This document shows positions 7,421 through 16,322 of a DNA stretch of 64,000 nucleotides, one piece after another. A model generated the notes under the pieces. It saw only the letters and a program-made list of their open reading frames with translations, was not told where the DNA came from and made no database searches. This DNA comes from a virus. Numbering within the stretch: position 1 is the first letter of the stretch; the number at the start of each line of letters is the position of its first letter. The stretch is from positions 1 through 64,000 of the IMG/VR virus record IMGVR_UViG_3300044816_000098. One strand, 5' to 3'. The position numbers and the translations under genes are program-made.

Positions 7421-8730
7421 CGACCTCCCGCGCAGAGGACGTCCTCTACTCCTCCCTGAACGACATCGACGCTCTGGAACAGCTCGCCAAGATCGGGCTG
7501 GAGCCGGACTGCATCCCCAAGCCCGGCATGCGGCCGGTGGTGGCCTGGGCCCTGGACTACTACTTCCGGACCGACCAGCGGCAGGCCCCCTCGCGGGAAG
7601 CGCTGATGGAGTCCTGGGGAGAGGTGATCGAGGACCTGGAGGTCGAGATCGAGGACGCGGATGTCGAGAAGGACGACATCCAATGGGCCATCGACTCCCT
7701 GAAGTCCCAGTACATCCTGTGGAAGTTCCAGAGCTGGCAGAAGGAGTCGGCGCAGGCCATCCACGAGGCGACCATGACGGACCGGATGACGGCCCTGGAG
7801 GACATCACCCACCAGCTCGTCACCATGTCCCTGTCGCTGCGGGACCGGACCGAAGAGGTCGAAGGGATGTCCGGCTTCCGCCAGTCGGTGGCCGACTACC
7901 GCAAGCGCGAGGGCGAGGCCCTGACGTCGCGGGGGATGACCTTCGGCATCCCGGAGGTCGACGAGTTCACCTACGGCATCCACGAGGGCGAGGTGGCGGT
8001 GTTCGCCGCCGGGCCCAAGACCGGCAAGTCGGTGACCTTCGCCTTCATTCTGCTCAACGAGTGGCGCCAGGGGAGGCTGACCACGCTCTTCACCCTGGAG
8101 AACTCGGTGAAGATGACGTATGACCGGCTCGTCTGCATGCGTCTGGCGATCGACCACGACCGCTATCGCAGGGGCGTGTGCATCCCGGAGGAGATCGAGC
8201 GGATCGAGACCTTCATCCAGGAGCGCGGTGACGCCATGAAGGAGCAGATCCGGGTGGTCCAGCCGCAGAAGGGCCAGCGCACCGTCCAGTGGATGGTTCG
8301 TCACGCCCGCACCCTGGGGACCGAGTCCCTGCTGATCGACCAGCTCACCTTCATGGAGGCGTCGCACCGCTCGCTGAGGGGGCCGGACAAGATCACCGAC
8401 ATCATGCACGACCTCAAGACCGAGGTCTCGACCGGCCGCAGTCAGATGTCCACCGCGCTGGCCCACCAGATCAACCGCGAGGGCATGAAGGAGGCCAAGA
8501 AGAACGGCTTCCTGGAGATGTACATGATGGCCGAGGGCTCCGAGGTCGAGCGGACGGCGGACTGGGTCTTCGGGCTCTACAGCAGTCCGGACGAGCAGAA
8601 GGCCCAGATGATCAAGTGGCAGACGCTGGCCGGTCGCCGGGCCTCGTCCAACAAGCACTGGCGGATGGCCTGGCGCCCCTGGGTCGGTCAGGTCGACGCC
8701 ATGGGAGAGATCGAGATGACGAGGTCGTGA
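7417..8730 (+). CDS. DnaB-like replicative helicase
   Basis: GTG 7417 overlaps the TGA of the loader gene (GTGA). The 437-residue protein has an N-terminal helical region, then a RecA-type ATPase core: AAGPKTGKSVTF (Walker A near residue 199), TLENSVKMTYDRL (catalytic Glu), LLIDQLTFMEASHR (Walker B) and ALAHQINREG, the glutamine-containing sensor strand of DnaB. VERTADWVFGLYSSPDEQ resembles the C-terminal arginine-finger region. It is somewhat shorter than bacterial DnaB (about 470 residues), mostly in the N-terminal domain. It should unwind 5'-3' at the phage fork with the neighbouring primase. Confidence 0.92.
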   Translation: MTTSRAEDVLYSSLNDIDALEQLAKIGLEPDCIPKPGMRPVVAWALDYYFRTDQRQAPSREALMESWGEVIEDLEVEIEDADVEKDDIQWAIDSLKSQYILWKFQSWQKESAQAIHEATMTDRMTALEDITHQLVTMSLSLRDRTEEVEGMSGFRQSVADYRKREGEALTSRGMTFGIPEVDEFTYGIHEGEVAVFAAGPKTGKSVTFAFILLNEWRQGRLTTLFTLENSVKMTYDRLVCMRLAIDHDRYRRGVCIPEEIERIETFIQERGDAMKEQIRVVQPQKGQRTVQWMVRHARTLGTESLLIDQLTFMEASHRSLRGPDKITDIMHDLKTEVSTGRSQMSTALAHQINREGMKEAKKNGFLEMYMMAEGSEVERTADWVFGLYSSPDEQKAQMIKWQTLAGRRASSNKHWRMAWRPWVGQVDAMGEIEMTRS

Positions 8731-9191
8731 TGGCAGAAGCATTGGATGGACACATCTGGGGGAAAGACCAGGTCTCTGACGACCTGATGTGCACGCGGTG
8801 CACCATGTACGCAGGGCAGTACGTGGACCAGGTATGCCCCGGGGTCCCGACGGAGTGGGATGACCAGGACCCGGCCCGGCCGGTGTGCGGGGACAACGAC
8901 GTATGTGAGGTGTGCGGGGAGTGCTCCAACTGCGGTTGCGGGTGCCCGCAGGGGCTGGTTCACCTGGATCTGGGCCTGCGGGCCTTCTCCCAGGGGGCCG
9001 CCTGTTCCAAGTGCGGCCTGACGGGCTTCAAGGTCACCTTCCACGTCATGCCGGTGATCGGTAACAGCCCGGCGTTCCCGTGCGAGGACTGGATCAACCG
9101 GGGGCTGCTGACCGGCGAGATCGGTGAGCACCTGTGCCGCGTCTGCACCTGCTGCGGGTACGGCTGGCCGGAGCGGACGTACGAGTCGTGA
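8730..9191 (+). CDS. Cysteine-rich zinc-binding protein in replication operon
   Basis: ATG 8730 shares its A with the helicase stop (TGATG). The 153-residue product has many CxxC pairs: CTRC near the N-terminus, then CEVCGECSNCGCGC, CSKCG and CRVCTCCG at the C-terminus, consistent with three or more zinc sites. Its stop overlaps the primase start. It may be a primase or helicase partner, by position only. No family was recognised. Confidence 0.85.
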   Translation: MAEALDGHIWGKDQVSDDLMCTRCTMYAGQYVDQVCPGVPTEWDDQDPARPVCGDNDVCEVCGECSNCGCGCPQGLVHLDLGLRAFSQGAACSKCGLTGFKVTFHVMPVIGNSPAFPCEDWINRGLLTGEIGEHLCRVCTCCGYGWPERTYES

Positions 9192-10318
9192 ATACCTTCT
9201 TCGAGGCGTCCCTCCTGCCGGACCAGTCGAAGCGGGCCCTGTGTCTGGAGCTGTTGTCGGAGTTCGGCGCCAACATCTCGCGGATCAACGACAAGAAGGG
9301 CGAGATCACCCACGGGTGCCTGGTCTCCCCGGGCATGCACTCGGACCAGGCGGCCAACCCGACGGCCTCGCTCAACTACGAGAAGCTGGTCTACAAGTGC
9401 CTGGGCTGCGGGGCCTCGGGTGGTCTCCTGTGGTTCATCGGCACCTGCCGGGGCTCCACCTCGGGGGACGCCCGCGTGTGGCTGGAGCAGACGGCCGGGC
9501 TGGGCACCTCCGTCATGGAGCTGGACGCCATGCTGCGGTTCCTGGACAACATGTACGCCAAGCGCTCCGCGATGCCCATCCCGAGCTACTCGGACCGGGC
9601 TCTGGACCCCTGGAAGTTCGACCATCCGTACATGACCGACCCGCCCACGGCTGACCCGCCCGGCCGGGGGGTTCCGGTGGAAACCCTGCGCCGGTTCCGG
9701 ATCGGGTGGGACCCGCAGAAGGACCGCATCGTCATGCCGCACTTCTGGAAGGGCAAGCTCGTCGGGTGGCAGACCCGCAAGATGCCGGTGCCCTGGATGA
9801 GCCAGATGCCGGAGGAGGGGGCACCGAAGTACCAGTCCTCTCCGGACTTCCCCAAGGACGCGACGATCTTCAACTACCTGCCGCAGGAGCGGTCGGCGGT
9901 GGTAGTCGAGTCCGCGCCTTCCGTCCTGCGGCACGTCCACGCGGTGCACATGGAGGCCACCTTCGGGGCGTCGGTCACCGAACTCCAGATGGCCCGGCTC
10001 GTTAAGCACGACGAACTGATCTTGTGGATGGACAACGACAAGTCTGGCTGGGTCGCGGTGGAGGGGGTTCCCGAGGAGCCCCGTACGAAGAAGTCCCCAG
10101 GCAAAGAGGCCAAGGTCGGCATGGGGGAGTACTTCTCCCGGTACTGCACGGTCCGGGTGGTCGACTCCCCGTGGTCCCAGGACGCGGGAGACCTGCCGAC
10201 CGAGGAGGCACTCCGGCTGATCGGCCTGGCGGTGCCCTGGGGGATCTGGGAGCGACCGAGGACACTGTGGTGCTACGAGTGCAAGCAGCAGGCCCACACA
10301 GGGCCGTGCAGGACTTAG
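9188..10318 (+). CDS. DnaG-type DNA primase
   Basis: GTG 9188 overlaps the preceding TGA. The 376-residue protein has an N-terminal zinc-binding region (HGCLVSPG and YKCLGCGASGG, about residues 50-85) and a TOPRIM core with VVVESAPSVL (Glu 241) and LWMDNDKSG (Asp 282 and Asp 284), the metal-binding acids of DnaG primases. A terminal CYECK...CRT may form another metal site. Related primases make RNA primers at the fork. No C-terminal helicase-binding domain is evident, which fits a short phage primase. Confidence 0.92.
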   Translation: MNTFFEASLLPDQSKRALCLELLSEFGANISRINDKKGEITHGCLVSPGMHSDQAANPTASLNYEKLVYKCLGCGASGGLLWFIGTCRGSTSGDARVWLEQTAGLGTSVMELDAMLRFLDNMYAKRSAMPIPSYSDRALDPWKFDHPYMTDPPTADPPGRGVPVETLRRFRIGWDPQKDRIVMPHFWKGKLVGWQTRKMPVPWMSQMPEEGAPKYQSSPDFPKDATIFNYLPQERSAVVVESAPSVLRHVHAVHMEATFGASVTELQMARLVKHDELILWMDNDKSGWVAVEGVPEEPRTKKSPGKEAKVGMGEYFSRYCTVRVVDSPWSQDAGDLPTEEALRLIGLAVPWGIWERPRTLWCYECKQQAHTGPCRT

Positions 10319-10326
10319 GAGCCCTC

Positions 10327-10458
10327 ATGCAGAAGTTCGGTACCGGCCAGATCCTCAACGACGAGGACCAGCCCGTCCGCAAGACCGCCAACGCCCGCCC
10401 GCTCACCGAGGACGACGTCCAGGAGATCGAGCGTGAGGGCCAGAACACCGAGGAGTAA
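10327..10458 (+). CDS. Small acidic protein (43 aa)
   Basis: ATG 10327 has TTAGGAG upstream at good spacing. The product is 43 residues, acidic at the C-terminus (PLTEDDVQEIEREGQNTEE), with no membrane segment. It sits between the primase and J-like genes with 2-8 nt gaps, so it is part of the operon. Function is unknown. Confidence 0.65.
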   Translation: MQKFGTGQILNDEDQPVRKTANARPLTEDDVQEIEREGQNTEE

Positions 10459-10460
10459 GC

Positions 10461-11291
10461 GTGGGCGCTCGTCCGGATCTTGATCTGTCGGTTCTTCTGG
10501 AGGGCTTCAACCGCACGTGGTTGTTCCCGGACCAAGAGGGCATCGACGACGCTCCCGAGACCAACGGCATCAAGTTCCCGGAGCCGGTGCGGCTCGGGTG
10601 GGGGCCGGACCAGTGGTCTGCCTCCACCGAGCTGGCCGTGCCCATCGTCTTCATCTGGGACGTCAACGGCTACTACGCCTCGCTGGGGGTCGGCCACCAG
10701 GCCACCCGTAAGGAGCTGCGGCAGGCGTATCAGGCCCTGGACGGCCAGGAGTCGGCCTACCTCACGTACGTCTTCAAGCAGCTCCTGGACCCGGAGGTAC
10801 GGGCCGAGTACGACCGGTCTCCTCTGGGGGCGCCGTTCTTGGACGACTACCAGGGGGACGACCTCAAGCGCCGTGCCGCCAAGGAGGCCGGGCTCCGGTC
10901 GGAGAAGGGCAAGCCCACCTCCCCCAAGGACGTTCTCTACGAGTGGGGATACACCTCGGGAGATCAGCCGGAGGGGGTTGACAGCGTCAGCTCCGACCTG
11001 GAGGATCATTCCAGCAAGGCCGAGCCGCTCAGGTACTCCTACTACGGCTGGAAGACCTCCACGTTCCTTCCGGACACGGAGCAACTCCAGGAGTGGCAGA
11101 GACTGCTGACGGCGGCAGCGGCCAAGCTTAGGGTGGCTCCGAAGATCTCCTTCGGGGTGACAGGATCATCAGACCGGCCGTACATTCTCCACACCGTGCA
11201 CGGCCAGACGGTCATCTTCTTTCCCGAGGGGGAGGAGCCGACTGAAGAGGTGGCCTTCGAGGCCATCGACCAGCTCTGCAAATCTCTCTGA
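10461..11291 (+). CDS. J-domain-like (DnaJ-like) protein lacking HPD
   Basis: Residues about 70-118 read YYASLGVGHQATRKELRQAY, then ALDGQESAYLTYVFKQL and LLDPEVRAEYD, matching J-domain helices II-IV including the closing LxDPxxRxxYD. The diagnostic HPD tripeptide between helices II and III is replaced by LDGQES, so stimulation of a DnaK ATPase is doubtful. The C-terminal half is unrelated and ends in a folded segment (PKISFGVTGSSDRPYILHTVHGQTVIFFPEG). Position in the replication operon recalls phage proteins that remodel helicase complexes through chaperones, but here that is inference. Confidence 0.8.
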   Translation: MGARPDLDLSVLLEGFNRTWLFPDQEGIDDAPETNGIKFPEPVRLGWGPDQWSASTELAVPIVFIWDVNGYYASLGVGHQATRKELRQAYQALDGQESAYLTYVFKQLLDPEVRAEYDRSPLGAPFLDDYQGDDLKRRAAKEAGLRSEKGKPTSPKDVLYEWGYTSGDQPEGVDSVSSDLEDHSSKAEPLRYSYYGWKTSTFLPDTEQLQEWQRLLTAAAAKLRVAPKISFGVTGSSDRPYILHTVHGQTVIFFPEGEEPTEEVAFEAIDQLCKSL

Positions 11292-11328
11292 ATTCTTCTC
11301 CGTTCTGCCCACAGAAAAGGTCTTCCAC

Positions 11329-12378
11329 ATGACCCAGACCGACGCATTGCCCATGACCGACGAAGAGATCGAAGCCCTTCTTCGTCGCGGCGACGAGGAC
11401 GACGAGCCCCGCTTCACCAACGGCTACCGGCGTGAGCCGCACCTGTTCCTGAAGGAGACTGGCGACTCCGCCATCGTCCGCCCCCTGATGGACTCGAAGG
11501 ACTGGTTCCGGGCCCGGACGCATAAGTTCGTCAACGTCACCAAGCCGAAGCCCGAGGGGTACGAGGGCAAGTGGCCGGAGATGATGACCGGCACGTGCCG
11601 CAAGGAGCCGCTCTTCAAGAAGCTCTACCCGGGCGGCTGCCCGCTCTGCGCCTCCCCCCTCCGCAACAAGTTCGACAAGACCATGGAGGAGTCTGCGCAG
11701 GAACTGCGCTACACCCTCGCGGTCGAGCGGGAAGAGGTCACCGGCGACGGCTCCCCCGAGATGGGCGGCCCGGAACTGGAGGGGAAGAAGGGGTGGCAGG
11801 ACAAGATGATCAAGGTCCCTGTCTTCGACGACAAGGGCGAACCGATCAAGGACCAGTTCGAACTGCACCCCTCGATCGTGATCATCAGCGGCACCATGTT
11901 CCAGATGTTCGCCGCGCTCAAGGCGCTCGGTGAGGCGTACGACGGCACGCTGAAGGACCGCGACTACCGGGTCAAGCGCGTCCCGAACCCCAACCCGAGC
12001 AGCAAGGGCGACATCTTCGTCTGGATCCCGCTGACGCCGATCGACGCGATCAAGCCGGGCACGGACCACTGGGACACCTACCTCGCCGCCATAAAGGCGT
12101 GGACCCCCACTGGTCTCAATCTGGCCCGCATCATCGTTGAGAAGTCCAGCGAGGAGTTCTACGACCGCTTCTTCACCACGGACGGCGTCTACGTCGTGCC
12201 GCAGCAGGCCCGGCCGAGGACTGGCGGTTTCTCTGTCGCCTCCACCCCGTCCGTCTCCACCCCCAGCGAGGCCCCTGACGCGGACAAGCTCGCGGCCATG
12301 CGGGCCCGTGTCCTGTCGCAGCAGCCCGCCGCCGCCGCGCAGGCGCCCGCTGACCAGGCGCCTGCCACCGAGGGCTGA
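11329..12378 (+). CDS. Putative single-stranded DNA-binding protein
   Basis: This 349-residue protein lies between primase and polymerase genes, where phages often encode an SSB. It has a Cys cluster (TCRKEP, then GGCPLCASPLRNKF, about residues 90-115), a beta-rich core (ELHPSIVIISGTMFQMFAAL, DIFVWIPLTPIDAI) and a flexible Ala/Pro/Gln-rich C-terminus from about residue 300. Core-plus-flexible-tail organisation with a zinc motif recalls T4 gp32. The tail is not strongly acidic, and the call rests on layout rather than a firm match. Confidence 0.6.
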   Translation: MTQTDALPMTDEEIEALLRRGDEDDEPRFTNGYRREPHLFLKETGDSAIVRPLMDSKDWFRARTHKFVNVTKPKPEGYEGKWPEMMTGTCRKEPLFKKLYPGGCPLCASPLRNKFDKTMEESAQELRYTLAVEREEVTGDGSPEMGGPELEGKKGWQDKMIKVPVFDDKGEPIKDQFELHPSIVIISGTMFQMFAALKALGEAYDGTLKDRDYRVKRVPNPNPSSKGDIFVWIPLTPIDAIKPGTDHWDTYLAAIKAWTPTGLNLARIIVEKSSEEFYDRFFTTDGVYVVPQQARPRTGGFSVASTPSVSTPSEAPDADKLAAMRARVLSQQPAAAAQAPADQAPATEG

Positions 12379-12392
12379 CCCTCCCCACAGGC

Positions 12393-12439
12393 CAACGGCC
12401 GCCCACCCCTACTTCGCCGTAAGGGGTGGGCGGCCGTTG
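12393..12439 (+). terminator. 18-bp perfect hairpin between SSB-like and polymerase genes
   Basis: The arms 12393-12410 and 12422-12439 are perfectly complementary over 18 bp with an 11-nt loop. There is no T-tract, as in some actinobacterial terminators. It may reduce read-through or protect the upstream mRNA 3' end. Confidence 0.65.
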
Positions 12440-12461
12440 CTGACCAGGGAGGAGGACTCCT

Positions 12462-15400
12462 ATGCAGATCATCGAGACGTATCCGCACGACCGTCTGGCC
12501 ATTGAGATCATGGGCCGGACCTACCCCGGTGTGTGCCTTGTCGAGGACGACGACGGTATCCGCTGGCTCCTTGTCGCCTGGGGCGCGGTCCACGGACCGA
12601 CCTGGGCCCGCGCCGCAGGATCCGGGGCAGCAGGCATCCTGCACACCGCAGGCGACCTGCCGATTCGTGCGATCACCGCAGAGCGCTTCGCCGACCAGCG
12701 CACGGAGCAACAGCCCTACTACGTCGTACCGGACGGGGCCTGGTCCCAGTTCGACCACATGCCCTCCTACGCCGAGGTCTACAGCAGCCGTCCTGGCTCT
12801 CTGCTGGTGGCCAGGGGACCGGTCAACTCCGGCTTCGTCCACCTGCACACCCACAGCGACTACTCGCCACTGGACGGGCTGAGCACCCTCCCGGAGATCG
12901 TCACCCAGGCCGCGCTGCACGGGCAGGAGTCCCTGGCGCTGACCGATCACGGCCGCTGTGCTGGACATCCGCTCCTCCAGAAGGAGTGCCAGGCAGCCGG
13001 GATCCGGCCGGGCTTCGGGATCGAGGCGTACTTCGTCAACGACCGGCTGATCCGGCCGGACGGCATGACGGTCCCCGAGGGCGCCGTGGACACCAAGGGC
13101 AAGCCCTTGACGGCGGCCAAGAAGCTCCAGCACGACTACTGGCACCTGATCCTGTGGGCCATGAACGAAGAGGGGCTGCACAACCTCTGGGCCATGTCGA
13201 CGGAGTCCTTCCGCGACGGGCTCTACTACAAGCCCCGGATGGACTGGGACACCCTGCGCAGGCACTCCAGCGGGGTCATGGCGGCCTCCGGCTGTCTGCG
13301 GGGCCCGTTGAGCGTGCCGATCCTCAACGACGACGAGGACGGCGCCCGCAGGAACCTGACCAAGCTCCTGGACATCTTCGGCGACCGGTTCTACCTGGAG
13401 ATCCAGCCCAACGCGCTGGCGGAGCAGGAGAAGGTGAACCGCGCCCTGGTGCGGCTGGCCAAGGACTACAGCGTCCCCCTGCTGGCCACGGTCGACTCGC
13501 ACTACCCGGTGAAGAAGGACCACGACGCCCACGAGGCGTGGATCGCGATCCAGACCAACAAGGACGTCAGCGATGAGGGCGACCTGTTCGCGATCAACCT
13601 GGACCTGTACATGCAATCCGAGGAGGAGGTCCGCAAGGGCCTCGCGTACCTCGGGGACAGCGTGGTGGATGAGGCCGTCGCCAACACGGTCGTAGTGGCC
13701 TCTCACTTCAACGCGATCATCGGCGGCAAACCGACGGCGCCGGTGTACTCGAAGAAGGGTGGCCCGCAGCGGGACGAAGAGCGCCTGCTGGAGCTGTGCA
13801 TCGAGAACTGGAACAAGGTCTCCGGCAAGAGGGACGACCAGGACACCTACGTCGCCCGCTTCGAGCGGGAGTTCTCCCTGCTTCGCCAGAAGGGCTTCTG
13901 CGGCTACTTCCTGATGGTCTCGGACTACTGCCGCTTCGCGAAGGACAACGGGATCCTGGTGGGCCCTGGGCGCGGTTCCGGGGCAGGTTCCCTGGTGGCC
14001 TACCTCAGCGACATCACCGAGGTCGACCCGATCGAGGCGAACCTCCCCTTCGAGCGGTTCATGACCGAGGGGCGCGTCTCGCTGCCGGACTTCGATGTGG
14101 ACTTCCCGGCCTCCAAGAAGGAGGTGATGCTCCAGTACCTGCGGGACAAGTACGGGGAGCAGTACGTCATCTCCATCGGCACCCACCTGCGGCTCAAGTC
14201 CAAGGGCATCGTCAAGGACCTTGGCCGGGCGCTGAAGTCCAAGCTCCTGGAAGACGTCCCGATGGAGGATCAGAACGACCGGTACGCGACGATCCTCAAG
14301 GACCTCAACGTGGTCTCGAAGATCGTCGAGGACGCGGAGCGGGGCACGGCCGGGCTCGGGATGTCCTGGGAGGACCTGTGGATCCAGCACGGTGACGAAC
14401 TGGATCCCTACCGGGCGAAGTACCCGTATCTGTTCTCCATGGCCGACCGGCTCGTGGGTCGGATGAAGGCGTACGGCAAGCACGCGGCCGGGGTCGTCAT
14501 CTCCACTGACCGGGCCCTGACGGACTGGCTCCCGCTCTCCGGCGGTGAGGGAGAGCAGATGGTCTCCCAGTTCGACATGGGTGCGCTGGAGGACATGGGG
14601 CTGGTGAAGTTCGACATCCTCACCATCCGGACCCTGGACACCGTGCAGCAGGCGGTGGACCTGATCCGGGAGCGCAACGGCTCCGACGTCGAGATTTATA
14701 AATGGCGGGACGAGTACGAGGACCCGCTCGTGTGGGAGAGGATCGCGGCGGGGGAGACCCTGGGGATCTTCCAGATCGAGACCCAGGCCGGTACCCGGCT
14801 GTGCCATCGGATGCAGCCGCACTCGATGCAGGAACTCTCGGACATGAACACCATCGTCCGGCCGGGCCCCATGCGTTCGGGCCTGACCGAGACCTACCTC
14901 AAGCGCCGGGCCGGGCTGGAGTCGATCTCCTTCCAGGACCCGCGCCTGGAGGCCATCACCGGCGACGCCCAGGGCTGCATCATCTACCAGGACCACGTCC
15001 TGGAGCTGCTGATGAAGCTCGCGGGCTACACCTCGGACGAGGCCGACGAGGTCAGGAAGATCCTCGGCAAGAAGAAGGTCGAAAAGATCGGCCCGGCCGG
15101 GCAGGAGTTCGTGGCCCGTGCTGTCGAGTGGGGCGGGATGGACCGCGAGGTCGCCTCCCACCTGTGGGACCAACTTGCGGAGTTCGCGAAGTACGGGTTC
15201 AACAAGGCCCACGCGTACAGCTACTCCATGATCAGCTACTGGACCGCGTGGCTGAAGTTCCACTACCCGGTGGAGTTCTTCACGGCCTGTCTGAGCACCA
15301 TCGACCAGAACCGCATTCCGGAGTTCATCAAGGAGGCCCGGCGGACCGGGCTCACTGTGCTGCCCCCGGACGTCAACGCCTCCGGCAAGGGCTTCAAGGC

Positions 15401-16298
15401 CGAACCGCTGGCGGTTCGCTACGGGCTGGACGCGATCAGCGGGATCGGTGAGGTGGCGGTCGAGGATCTGGAGGCCGGGCAGTTCTACACCTCCTGGACC
15501 CAGTTCAACGAGTACGCCACCCGGCCTGGCAGCAAGATCAACGCCGGGATCGTGATGCTCCTCGCCAAGGTGGGAGCGTTGGACTCCCTGGAACCCAACA
15601 GGGCGGGCCTGGTGGCCCGTCTGGAGGCCAAGAAGTCCGGGGAGGACACCCGGTGCGTCTTCAAGGACGACAGGGCCCTCCACAGCCCCGTGGTGATTCG
15701 CCATCCGGACGAGTCCGCAGAGGACCACCAGGTCCGGTACGACGCGGAGCGCAAGAAGCTCCCTCCGGACACCTGCACCTTCGACTGGAGCACCGAGGAA
15801 CCCCCGGTCAACCCGAGGACCTTGAAGCTCCTCCCCCTGAAGGCCCTGCCGAAGCGCTGCACCAAGGCGTGCCGCCAGTACAAGGCGCCGGACCTGATGG
15901 ACATCGCCGAGGTCGCCCCGTACACGGATGAAGAGGTCCGTGCGATCGAGCACGAGCTTCTGGGAGTGTTCCTCTCCTCCACGCCGTTCGACCGGCTGGA
16001 CGTGGTGGACCGCTCCTCGCTCTACCACGATGCCGAGGACCTGGTCACGGGGCCGCCGAAGCTGTACACGATGGCCGCCATCCTGATGGGGATCCGCAAG
16101 ACCAAGACCCGCGCCACCGGGGACGAGATGGCCTTCGTGTCGCTGGACACCGAGCTGAACACGGTGGAGGCCGTGGTCTTCCCCAAGCAGTGGGCCGCGA
16201 TCCAGACCGGGATGAAGGCCGGACAGCTCTGCCTGGTCGTGGTGGAGAAGCAGGCGGATGACAAGGGACTCGTCCTGCGCGAGTACGTGACTGTGTAG
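12462..16298 (+). CDS. dnaE: DNA polymerase III alpha subunit (DnaE, family C)
   Basis: The 1278-residue protein has a PHP domain from about residue 127 (HLHTHSDYSPLDG, LALTDHGRC), the C-family palm with GPGRGSGAGSLVAYL and the catalytic LPDFDVDFP (Asp 543 and 545), HAAGVVIS, a fingers region (FQIETQAGTRL, TIVRPGPMRSG), the FNKAHAYSYSMISYWTAWLK segment and a C-terminal OB-like fold (YTMAAILMG, FVSLDTELNTVEAVVFP). About 125 N-terminal residues precede the PHP domain and have no counterpart in bacterial DnaE. It is the replicative polymerase of the phage; no separate clamp or clamp-loader gene is visible in this window. ATG 12462 follows GGGAGGAGGACTCCT. Confidence 0.96.
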   Translation: MQIIETYPHDRLAIEIMGRTYPGVCLVEDDDGIRWLLVAWGAVHGPTWARAAGSGAAGILHTAGDLPIRAITAERFADQRTEQQPYYVVPDGAWSQFDHMPSYAEVYSSRPGSLLVARGPVNSGFVHLHTHSDYSPLDGLSTLPEIVTQAALHGQESLALTDHGRCAGHPLLQKECQAAGIRPGFGIEAYFVNDRLIRPDGMTVPEGAVDTKGKPLTAAKKLQHDYWHLILWAMNEEGLHNLWAMSTESFRDGLYYKPRMDWDTLRRHSSGVMAASGCLRGPLSVPILNDDEDGARRNLTKLLDIFGDRFYLEIQPNALAEQEKVNRALVRLAKDYSVPLLATVDSHYPVKKDHDAHEAWIAIQTNKDVSDEGDLFAINLDLYMQSEEEVRKGLAYLGDSVVDEAVANTVVVASHFNAIIGGKPTAPVYSKKGGPQRDEERLLELCIENWNKVSGKRDDQDTYVARFEREFSLLRQKGFCGYFLMVSDYCRFAKDNGILVGPGRGSGAGSLVAYLSDITEVDPIEANLPFERFMTEGRVSLPDFDVDFPASKKEVMLQYLRDKYGEQYVISIGTHLRLKSKGIVKDLGRALKSKLLEDVPMEDQNDRYATILKDLNVVSKIVEDAERGTAGLGMSWEDLWIQHGDELDPYRAKYPYLFSMADRLVGRMKAYGKHAAGVVISTDRALTDWLPLSGGEGEQMVSQFDMGALEDMGLVKFDILTIRTLDTVQQAVDLIRERNGSDVEIYKWRDEYEDPLVWERIAAGETLGIFQIETQAGTRLCHRMQPHSMQELSDMNTIVRPGPMRSGLTETYLKRRAGLESISFQDPRLEAITGDAQGCIIYQDHVLELLMKLAGYTSDEADEVRKILGKKKVEKIGPAGQEFVARAVEWGGMDREVASHLWDQLAEFAKYGFNKAHAYSYSMISYWTAWLKFHYPVEFFTACLSTIDQNRIPEFIKEARRTGLTVLPPDVNASGKGFKAEPLAVRYGLDAISGIGEVAVEDLEAGQFYTSWTQFNEYATRPGSKINAGIVMLLAKVGALDSLEPNRAGLVARLEAKKSGEDTRCVFKDDRALHSPVVIRHPDESAEDHQVRYDAERKKLPPDTCTFDWSTEEPPVNPRTLKLLPLKALPKRCTKACRQYKAPDLMDIAEVAPYTDEEVRAIEHELLGVFLSSTPFDRLDVVDRSSLYHDAEDLVTGPPKLYTMAAILMGIRKTKTRATGDEMAFVSLDTELNTVEAVVFPKQWAAIQTGMKAGQLCLVVVEKQADDKGLVLREYVTV

Positions 16299-16322
16299 TT
16301 GGCACGCGAGCTAGGAGAAGCA

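Noticed and set aside
12393-12439. Hairpin before dnaE as a riboswitch
   Set aside because: It is a single perfect stem with an unremarkable loop and no conserved junction; a terminator or stability hairpin is sufficient.
12189-16028. Very long open frame antisense to dnaE, and many other long minus-strand frames
   Set aside because: In DNA with GC-rich third positions the antisense frames stay open by composition. Their translations are low-complexity (Val/Leu/Gly/Arg-rich), start sites lack ribosome-binding sites, and the + strand carries recognisable enzymes.
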